A DNA stretch of 5,067 nt, from contig JBBIKU010000157.1 of NCBI GenBank assembly GCA_037445245.1, positions 1 through 5,067 of the forward strand, in the 5' to 3' direction. This DNA comes from JBBIKU01 sp037445245. Lineage in GTDB: Bacteria > Chloroflexota > Anaerolineae > Anaerolineales > Anaerolineaceae. The translations under genes and the position numbers were made by a program. The notes beneath the pieces were generated by a model. It worked only from the letters and a program-made list of their open reading frames with translations, ran no database searches and had not been told where the DNA came from. Positions 1 through 4,981 of the stretch are shown here, piece after piece (position 1 is the first letter of the stretch; each line of letters opens with the position of its first letter).

Positions 1-24
1 ACGATGCAGAGGTCAATTTCGATC

Positions 25-726
25 ATGGAAAAACAAAGCCCAAAACTGATAGATATCCTTGAGGGCATCTGGGGGGCTGCCCGTATGGGCTTTGCCCTGC
101 TGACCCCCTTTCTGTTCTCCCGCCGTGCCTGCTGGGGCAGCCGCGACGAGGAAGCCCGGCGCAGCCTGCCCGGCGACGACACGGTGCCGAATCCGGTGTG
201 GGAATACACCCATGCCATCACCGCGCACGCCCCGCTGGAGAACATCTGGCGCTGGCTGATTCAAATCGGGCAGGGGCGCGGCGGGTTTTACAGCTACGAA
301 TGGCTGGAAAACATCGTCGGTTGCGTCATCCATAACGCCGACCGTATCCTGCCTGAGCATCAGACGCTCAAGGTAGGAGACAGCATCCTGCTGGCGCCTA
401 ATATGCCAGGGCTGTCCGTTGTACATCTCGAAGCGCTGAAAGCCATCGTACTGCTCGGCAGGAGTGACCTGCAAACCCATCAGTTCTTTGAGCTCTCACA
501 GGGGTATCCACAGCAGTACATTAATAACAACTGGGTATTCTTGATCGAGCCAACCCCCGATGGAAAGACGCGCTTGCTTAGCCGCGCCCGCTTTGACTAT
601 GCGCCATCGATGTCCGCCGCCTTTGCTTACAGCAAATATTTGCTGGGAGCGATTGCAATGGAAATGCAGCGGAAGATGTTACTCGGAATCAAAAAACGGG
701 CTGAAGCCGAAGCGCGCATCCACTGA
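25..726 (+). CDS. SRPBCC-like (START/Bet v1-fold) protein of unknown ligand
   Basis: This 233-residue protein resembles the SRPBCC superfamily of hydrophobic-ligand-binding proteins, often named polyketide cyclase/dehydrase-like; the ligand cannot be told from sequence. What can be seen: a moderately hydrophobic stretch at residues 17-31, a linker with SLPGDDTVPNP (48-58), the typical first SRPBCC strand and helix (about 62-82, with APLENIWRWLIQIG), then GQGRGGFYSYEWLEN (83-97), a VGDSILLAP strand (117-125), and late strands containing WVFLIEP and TRLLSRARF. The C-terminal third is a long amphipathic helix rich in Met, Lys and Arg. The GRGGFYSYEWLEN block recurs, to my recollection, in Chloroflexota and actinobacterial members. 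I chose ATG 25 because GAGGT lies at 9-13, although 11 bases is a long spacing. ATG 4 is in frame and the frame is open to base 1, so a start outside the window is possible. It is followed by a palindrome and then a separate promoter, so it is probably not part of the lipid operon. Confidence 0.75.
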   Translation: MEKQSPKLIDILEGIWGAARMGFALLTPFLFSRRACWGSRDEEARRSLPGDDTVPNPVWEYTHAITAHAPLENIWRWLIQIGQGRGGFYSYEWLENIVGCVIHNADRILPEHQTLKVGDSILLAPNMPGLSVVHLEALKAIVLLGRSDLQTHQFFELSQGYPQQYINNNWVFLIEPTPDGKTRLLSRARFDYAPSMSAAFAYSKYLLGAIAMEMQRKMLLGIKKRAEAEARIH

Positions 727-732
727 ATCCAA

Positions 733-746
733 TCACGCCGGCGTGA
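733..746. repeat. 14-base perfect palindrome (TCACGCCGGCGTGA)
   Basis: The two halves, TCACGCC and GGCGTGA, are exact reverse complements with no central spacer. The site starts 7 bases after the SRPBCC stop codon and ends 32 bases before the -35 of the lipid-operon promoter. It has no following T run, so it is a poor intrinsic terminator, although a 5-bp stem with a CCGG loop could form in RNA. The geometry suits a binding site for a dimeric regulator. That role is inference. Confidence 0.5.
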
Positions 747-778
747 GCACCCCCACCATCTGGCAGCGACGCATCAAG

Positions 779-809
779 TTGACCTAGCTGGGGTTATCTC
801 TGATATAAT
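779..809 (+). promoter_or_regulatory. Extended -10 promoter for the dagK-plsC operon
   Basis: A -35 element TTGACC (779-784) is followed by a 19-base spacer and a perfect TATAAT (804-809), preceded by TG at 801-802 to give the extended -10 form TGATATAAT. The 19-base spacer is longer than the usual 17, and an extended -10 is known to compensate for that. Transcription should start near 816-817, giving a leader of about 87 bases before the kinase ATG. Confidence 0.75.
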
Positions 810-858
810 CTCGTCCTGTCATCCACGCCTTTCTTGCAACTATATATCATCGTCTATT

Positions 859-872
859 TGGGGTTACCCCCA
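859..872 (+). promoter_or_regulatory. Leader hairpin upstream of the lipid kinase
   Basis: TGGGG (859-863), loop TTAC and CCCCA (868-872) form a 5-bp stem with a 4-base loop in the predicted leader, 15 bases before the Shine-Dalgarno sequence. It is too short and lacks the T run needed for a terminator. A role in mRNA stability or in spacing the ribosome site is possible but unproven. Confidence 0.35.
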
Positions 873-887
873 GCTATCCCACCCGCC

Positions 888-894
888 AGGAGAG
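888..894 (+). promoter_or_regulatory. Ribosome binding site of the lipid kinase (AGGAGAG)
   Basis: AGGAGAG lies 9 bases before ATG 904. It fixes that ATG as the start, and the encoded N-terminus (MTRHLIIVNPTAAKGG) is where the kinase family normally begins. Confidence 0.8.
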
Positions 895-903
895 TGAAAC
901 CGC

Positions 904-1839
904 ATGACCCGACACTTGATCATCGTCAACCCAACCGCCGCCAAGGGAGGCGCCCTCAAGCAGGTGCCGGTGATTCACGAGCGATTCAAAGAATTGGGAT
1001 TGCGATATGACCTGGTACTCACCGAGCACCCCTGGCATGCCGCCGAGCTGACTCAGCAGGCGATTAGCAACGGCTACGACGTGGTCGTTTCTGCCGGCGG
1101 CGACGGCACTGTCAATGAGGTCATCAACGGCATCATGGAATCCCGTCAGGCTGGTCTGGGCTCAATTAAACTGGGGGTGCTGCCAATCGGACGCGGCAAC
1201 GACTTTGCCTACGGCGCCGGTGTTTCCACCAACTTCGAAGAAAGCCTGCGCGCCCTAGCGCAAGCCAGAACCCGCGTGATCGATATCGGCTTTATCCAGG
1301 GTGGCGACTATCCCGAAGGACGCTTCTTTGGCAACGGGGTGGGCATTGGTTTCGACGCCGTGGTCGGCTTCATCGCCAACCAGAGCCGCCTTACCGGCTT
1401 CATTTCCTACCTGGTGGCGGCAATCAAAACCATTTTCCTGTATTTCAAGGCACCCACGGTCGAGATCGCCCTAGACGATCAGACCCTTCAGGTCTCTGCG
1501 CTAATGGTCTCGATCATGAACGGGCGACGCATGGGCGGTGGTTTCATGATGGCGCCCAAGAGCAGCCCGGACGACGGCGTTTTTGATCTGTGCATTGCCA
1601 GTTCCGTCAGCAAAGCGCGCATCTTCGCCCTCATCCCACGCTTTATGCGCGGCAACCAAGAAGGACACCCTGCTATCCGCTTCGAGCGTTCCCGTCGCGT
1701 TCACGTGCGTGCCATCGAAGGCGACCTGCCCGCCCACGCTGACGGCGAAACAATCTGTACGCACTCGGACGAGCTGAGCGTGGAACTGATACCGGCGCAG
1801 ATCGAAATCATTTACTCACCGGATAAAAAACCGTCATGA
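904..1839 (+). CDS. YegS/DagK-family diacylglycerol (lipid) kinase
   Basis: The product is a 311-residue soluble lipid kinase of the DAGK catalytic family (YegS/BmrU/DgkB type). Members transfer phosphate from ATP to diacylglycerol or a related lipid at the inner face of the membrane, making phosphatidic acid. Visible family signatures are the N-terminal strand with NPTAAKG (9-15), the nucleotide-binding GGDGT (65-69) followed by VNEVINGI, LGVLPIGRGNDFA (90-102), MGGGF with APKSSPDDG (210-225) and the late DGE (280-282). The usual GTGNDFA motif has Arg at position 97 instead of Thr. Residues 164-179 are hydrophobic and probably membrane-apposed rather than a true crossing. Length matches the family (about 290-320). 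The stop overlaps the plsC start (ATGA), which implies translational coupling. The exact substrate (diacylglycerol, another glycerolipid or a sphingoid base) cannot be fixed from sequence. Confidence 0.92.
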   Translation: MTRHLIIVNPTAAKGGALKQVPVIHERFKELGLRYDLVLTEHPWHAAELTQQAISNGYDVVVSAGGDGTVNEVINGIMESRQAGLGSIKLGVLPIGRGNDFAYGAGVSTNFEESLRALAQARTRVIDIGFIQGGDYPEGRFFGNGVGIGFDAVVGFIANQSRLTGFISYLVAAIKTIFLYFKAPTVEIALDDQTLQVSALMVSIMNGRRMGGGFMMAPKSSPDDGVFDLCIASSVSKARIFALIPRFMRGNQEGHPAIRFERSRRVHVRAIEGDLPAHADGETICTHSDELSVELIPAQIEIIYSPDKKPS

Positions 1840-2543
1840 CCCTGACGAGCCTGGTCGTCAATTCCACCATTAAAACCATCACCCGCGCGATCTGCCGCGT
1901 CGATGATTCCCAGCTTGGACGCATCCCCCCAGCCGGGCCGTTGATCCTGGTTGCCAATCACGTCAACTTTCTCGAAGTTCCGCTCATTTTTACCCACTTG
2001 CAGCCGCGCCCACTCACCGGGCTTGTCAAAGCCGAAACCTGGGACAATCCCTTCTTCAATGTCCTCTTCAACATCTGGGGCGGAATCCCGATCCGGCGCG
2101 GCGAAGCCGATCTGAGCGCCTTCCGCAAAGCGCTCGAAGCCCTCGCCCAGGGGCAGATTCTGGCAATCGCGCCCGAAGGCACTCGCAGCCGATCCGGCAA
2201 GCTGCAGAAAGGTCACCCCGGCGTAGTCTTACTTGCCCTGCGCAGCCACGCCCCCCTGCTACCCGTCGGCTACTATGGCAGCGAGAAATTCTGGGAGAAT
2301 TTCCAAGCCTTCAAACGCACCGACTTCAAGATTTCCGTCGGCAATCCCTTCACCATCCGGGAGCCCGGCGAGCACCTTTCCCGTTCGCTGCGGCGGCAGA
2401 TCACAGACGAGGTTATGTACCAGCTAGCAGCCATACTGCCGCGGCATTACCGCGGACACTACGCTGATCTCACGCAAGCCACAGAGCACTATCTGGAATT
2501 CCCGCAAGGCTCCGGCAGCAACCTCAAGCTGGCACTCGACTGA
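1836..2543 (+). CDS. plsC: PlsC-family 1-acyl-sn-glycerol-3-phosphate acyltransferase
   Basis: The product is a 235-residue lysophospholipid acyltransferase of the PlsC/LPLAT superfamily. PlsC enzymes acylate 1-acylglycerol-3-phosphate to phosphatidic acid, the precursor of membrane phospholipids. The four family blocks are visible: NHVNFLE (41-47) for the HX4D catalytic block, a GGIPIRR block (82-88) for phosphate contact, APEGTRS (112-118) for the acceptor site, and PLLPVGYYG for the last block. In the catalytic block the expected Asp is Glu (H42, E47), a conservative change discussed in the findings. There is no strong membrane segment, so peripheral attachment is likely. The gene overlaps the lipid kinase by 4 bases and has no promoter of its own; both products act on the phosphatidic acid pool. 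The acyl donor and exact acceptor are not determined, and a specialised lysolipid acyltransferase is possible. Confidence 0.9.
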   Translation: MTLTSLVVNSTIKTITRAICRVDDSQLGRIPPAGPLILVANHVNFLEVPLIFTHLQPRPLTGLVKAETWDNPFFNVLFNIWGGIPIRRGEADLSAFRKALEALAQGQILAIAPEGTRSRSGKLQKGHPGVVLLALRSHAPLLPVGYYGSEKFWENFQAFKRTDFKISVGNPFTIREPGEHLSRSLRRQITDEVMYQLAAILPRHYRGHYADLTQATEHYLEFPQGSGSNLKLALD

Positions 2544-2584
2544 CCCAGCGCCCCCTACCCACCCCAACACCCTTCTATTCCTAC

Positions 2585-2614
2585 TTGTTTTATCCGATTA
2601 CCTTTTGGTATAAT
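2585..2614 (+). promoter_or_regulatory. Extended -10 promoter of the L,D-transpeptidase, predicted leaderless
   Basis: TTGTTT (2585-2590), an 18-base spacer and TATAAT (2609-2614) form the promoter, with TG at 2606-2607 giving TGGTATAAT. Only seven bases separate the hexamer from ATG 2622, so the expected +1 falls on the start codon. No Shine-Dalgarno sequence precedes that ATG. The alternative is that transcription starts further upstream, but no better hexamer is visible. Confidence 0.7.
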
Positions 2615-2621
2615 CGATGGC

Positions 2622-3668
2622 ATGAACCACCCGATCTCACGCCGCGACTTCCTCAGAATGGGCGTACTGGGGTTGGGGGCGCTCGCCTTCCGTCCCACCA
2701 ACCTTTTCAGCCGCTGGGAACAAATGGACAGCGGCGATGTTGCGCGCATCACAATCGACTCGGTCAGCGTGCACAGCCAGCCCTGGGACGAAAGCCGTAT
2801 TCTATACCAGCGCTGGCGAGACGACCTGGTTCACCTCTACTATCCGGTGATCAGCGAGCACGGACCCACCCACAACCCCCTCTGGTACCGTGTGTGGGGC
2901 GGCTTTATCCACTCCGCCCGTCTGCAGCACGTCAAAACCCAATTGAACCCGGTCGTGAGCGAGATTCGAGAAACAGGGCAACTGGCAGAAGTCACGGNNN
3001 NNNNNNNTTACATCCAATCGATGCGGTATCGCGGCAACAACACCTGGGAGCCGCTTTACCGCCTCTATTACGAATCGGTACATTGGGTCATGGCACTGGT
3101 TGAAGGTCCCGATGGCGGTCCGTGGTACCGCATCCGCGAAGCATGGAGCAAACTCAACTATGATGTTCCTGCCACGCACATGCGGTTGATCGCGGATGAG
3201 GAATTGGAGCCCATCTCGCCCGAGGTACCACCTGCCAAGAAAAGGATCAAGATTTCCATCGCCAACCAGACCCTCAAGGCGTACGAGGAAGACCGCGAGG
3301 TGTTTTCAACCGTGGTCTCCACCGGGCTAAACCGCCAGGTGCCGCCCGGCGAACTCCCCTGGCGCACCCCCACCGGCAGCTACCACATCATGTCCAAACT
3401 GCCTTCCAAGCACATGGGCGATGGCGATCTGACCTCGGATATCGACGCCTACGAATTGCCCGGTGTGCCGTGGGTTTGTTTCTTCACCGAAACCGGCGTC
3501 GCCACTCACGGCACCTACTGGCACACCAACTATGGTACACCAATGAGTCGCGGCTGCGTCAATCTGCGCACTGAAGAAGCCAAATGGATCTACCGCTGGA
3601 CAACCCCCCAAGTCACTGCCCTGGATTGGGATCGCCGCGGTTTCGGCACTCGCGTCATCGTTTCATAA
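2622..3668 (+). CDS. Tat-exported L,D-transpeptidase (YkuD domain) with SH3-like N-terminal region
   Basis: The product is an exported L,D-transpeptidase, about 348 residues counting four unknown ones. The family cross-links peptidoglycan by forming 3-3 bonds between stem peptides, or attaches molecules to the wall, outside the cytoplasmic membrane. The N-terminus has a textbook twin-arginine motif, SRRDFLR (6-12), a short hydrophobic core (13-22) and a possible ALA cleavage site (20-22). Residues about 41-105 and 118-190 look like two SH3-like wall-binding segments. The YkuD domain runs from about 206 to the end, with the catalytic block H296-G-T-Y-W-H301 ... S309-R-G-C312-V-N-L-R; Cys312 is the nucleophile. 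ATG 2622 is required, because the next in-frame ATG (2658) would remove the Tat motif. Ten Ns (2998-3007) fall inside the second SH3-like segment without breaking the frame. Its stop overlaps that of hemW. Confidence 0.93.
   Translation: MNHPISRRDFLRMGVLGLGALAFRPTNLFSRWEQMDSGDVARITIDSVSVHSQPWDESRILYQRWRDDLVHLYYPVISEHGPTHNPLWYRVWGGFIHSARLQHVKTQLNPVVSEIRETGQLAEVTXXXXYIQSMRYRGNNTWEPLYRLYYESVHWVMALVEGPDGGPWYRIREAWSKLNYDVPATHMRLIADEELEPISPEVPPAKKRIKISIANQTLKAYEEDREVFSTVVSTGLNRQVPPGELPWRTPTGSYHIMSKLPSKHMGDGDLTSDIDAYELPGVPWVCFFTETGVATHGTYWHTNYGTPMSRGCVNLRTEEAKWIYRWTTPQVTALDWDRRGFGTRVIVS
2998..3007. other. Assembly gap (10 Ns)
   Basis: Ten consecutive undetermined bases interrupt the transpeptidase gene between Glu-Val-Thr (123-125) and Tyr-Ile-Gln-Ser (130-133). 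The reading frame is the same on both sides. A round ten is typical of a scaffolder placeholder, so the real number of bases may differ; see findings. Confidence 0.97.
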
Positions 3669-4871
3669 TAAATCGTCCCCCCGACTTAGCTGTTCGCCCA
3701 CAAAGTGCATGAACACGCGGTTGCCCACCAGCCGTCCGCGTGGCGTCAATCGCAAACGTTCCCCCGCCCATTCCAGCAACCCCTCTGCAATCAACATCGT
3801 CACTTCTTGGTCGAATACGTCTTGAACATCCTGCCCAAAGCGGGCTTTGAATTCCTCCCGTCCAACTCCCGCCCGGGTGAGACGCAAACCTAGCATCATC
3901 GTCTCCTGCATTTCGGTGAAACGATCGATGTGAATGGCGGTCTGGTTGGCTGGACCAAACGGAAATTGAAGCTCTTCAGCAACGGCACAGCGCTTGACAA
4001 ACTGCTGGATATTCGTTACATTTGCCAGGCGGTAACCGTTCAGATAACCATGAGCGCCCGCCCCCAAGCCGATATACGGCAGATTGTACCAGTATTGCAG
4101 GTTATGCCGGCAGGCAAGGATTTCTCCATCATCTCTCCGACGCGCCCAGTTCGAAATTTCGTAATCATGAAAACCAGCCACAGCCAGGCGTTCACACGCC
4201 CACTCATACTGTTCTGCTGTCAGATCGTCGTCCGCGGCGGGGACAAGCCCGCGCTCGACCCAGGTATGCAACGCAGTGTCAGCTTCGACCGTCAAAGCAT
4301 ACAGCGAAAGGTGTTGCGCAGCCAGGCGGAGGGCGTCCTCCAGCGTGGCTTGCCACATTGCCATCGTCTGACCGGGCATACCATAGATCAAATCGAGATT
4401 GATATTGTCGAACCCCGCCAGGCGCGCCAGCTTGACCGCCGTCATCACATCAAAGAAATCGTGCCGGCGCCCCAGCAGGCGCAACAGGTTCGGCGCAGAG
4501 GACTGCATCCCCACACTCAAGCGGTTGATGCCGGCGCGGCGCATCGCCTTCAGTCCAGCAGCCGTGAGCGTGCCCGGATTCGCCTCCAGCGAGATCTCGG
4601 CATCCGCAGCCAGAGCGAAGCCGCGCGCCAACGCCTTCAGAATGTGCTCCAACAGTTCGCCGGAAAGCAGCGAAGGCGTCCCCCCGCCGAAGTAGACCGT
4701 GTGCGCCGTCAGTCGCTGGGGTGCAACCCGCGTCAGCAGTTCGATTTCCCGACACAGTGCCGAGACGTATGCCGAAATGGCGCGCTCCTGCCCGGCGCAG
4801 GTGAAAAAATCACAGTAGCTGCAGCGAGCCTGACAAAACGGAATATGAAGGTAGATGCTCACCGACTGCAT
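3663..4871 (-). CDS. hemW: HemW-type radical SAM heme chaperone
   Basis: The product is a 402-residue radical SAM protein of the HemN/HemW family. The iron-sulfur cluster motif is C13-QAR-C17-SY-C20. GGGTPS (62-67), an EANPGT strand (96-101), INRLSVGMQS (115-124) and NLDLIYGMPGQT form the SAM barrel, and a HemN C-terminal winged domain closes the protein (about 325-385). The heme-binding HNxxYW motif is present as H256-N-L-Q-Y-W261, and the length fits HemW (about 380-400) rather than the longer coproporphyrinogen dehydrogenase HemN. HemW is known to bind heme and deliver it to respiratory proteins, and is often misnamed coproporphyrinogen oxidase. I chose ATG 4871 because the protein then begins MQSVSIYLHIPFC as family members do. 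A GTG at 4889 would add six residues, but that stretch contains the predicted -10. The gene converges on the transpeptidase with a 6-base overlap. Confidence 0.93.
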   Translation of the reverse strand: MQSVSIYLHIPFCQARCSYCDFFTCAGQERAISAYVSALCREIELLTRVAPQRLTAHTVYFGGGTPSLLSGELLEHILKALARGFALAADAEISLEANPGTLTAAGLKAMRRAGINRLSVGMQSSAPNLLRLLGRRHDFFDVMTAVKLARLAGFDNINLDLIYGMPGQTMAMWQATLEDALRLAAQHLSLYALTVEADTALHTWVERGLVPAADDDLTAEQYEWACERLAVAGFHDYEISNWARRRDDGEILACRHNLQYWYNLPYIGLGAGAHGYLNGYRLANVTNIQQFVKRCAVAEELQFPFGPANQTAIHIDRFTEMQETMMLGLRLTRAGVGREEFKARFGQDVQDVFDQEVTMLIAEGLLEWAGERLRLTPRGRLVGNRVFMHFVGEQLSRGDDLL

Positions 4872-4877
4872 ACCCGC

Positions 4878-4906
4878 AGCATAACACACCGGATTAAAAG
4901 ATGCAA
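4878..4906 (-). promoter_or_regulatory. Extended -10 promoter of hemW, predicted leaderless
   Basis: On the minus strand, TTGCAT (4906-4901), a 17-base spacer and TATGCT (4883-4878) form a promoter, with TG at 4886-4885 giving TGTTATGCT. Six bases then lead to ATG 4871, which would be the transcription start. No Shine-Dalgarno sequence is seen before either ATG 4871 or GTG 4889. The hexamers are weaker than those of the other promoters here. Confidence 0.5.
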
Positions 4907-4934
4907 AGAATCCGCATCCTGCCCAAATTGGATA

Positions 4935-4943
4935 TGTTATAAT
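4935..4943 (+). promoter_or_regulatory. Extended -10 promoter of the zinc-ribbon gene
   Basis: TGTTATAAT combines TG (4935-4936) with a perfect TATAAT (4938-4943). No good -35 hexamer lies 16-18 bases upstream, so the extended -10 would carry recognition. The expected start is near 4950, giving a leader of about 31 bases. This promoter diverges from that of hemW within a 110-base region. Confidence 0.65.
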
Positions 4944-4953
4944 CTTCTTTCGA

Positions 4954-4968
4954 CCGGCGAGCAGCCGG
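4954..4968 (+). promoter_or_regulatory. GC-rich hairpin at the 5' end of the zinc-ribbon mRNA
   Basis: CCGGC (4954-4958) and GCCGG (4964-4968) pair around a GAGCA loop. The hairpin would lie a few bases from the predicted transcript 5' end and 5 bases before the Shine-Dalgarno sequence. Such 5' stems can stabilise an mRNA; that role is inferred. There is no T run, so it is not a terminator. Confidence 0.35.
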
Positions 4969-4973
4969 CAATT

Positions 4974-4978
4974 AGGAG
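4974..4978 (+). promoter_or_regulatory. Ribosome binding site of the zinc-ribbon gene (AGGAG)
   Basis: AGGAG ends only three bases before ATG 4982, which is shorter than usual. No other in-frame start is seen nearby, so the ATG is still the best choice. Confidence 0.6.
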
Positions 4979-4981
4979 AAT

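Noticed and set aside
13..480. A 155-codon open frame on - inside the SRPBCC gene
   Set aside because: The plus-strand protein has family motifs and a plausible start. The minus frame shows no domain and no ribosome site.
733..746. Palindrome as an intrinsic terminator of the SRPBCC gene
   Set aside because: A dyad without a spacer gives only a short stem, and no T run follows it.
1812..2216. A 134-codon open frame on - across the kinase/plsC junction
   Set aside because: It overlaps two well-supported genes and has no recognisable motifs; it is a shadow frame.
2544..2584. Terminator after plsC
   Set aside because: The stretch is C-rich and has no hairpin or T run that would support an intrinsic terminator.
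2998..3007. A frameshift or pseudogene in the transpeptidase
   Set aside because: The frame is open and family-like on both sides of the Ns, and the catalytic His and Cys are present. The interruption is an assembly artefact.
4872..4889. GTG 4889 as the hemW start
   Set aside because: It has no Shine-Dalgarno sequence, lies upstream of the likely -10 hexamer, and adds residues that are atypical for HemW.
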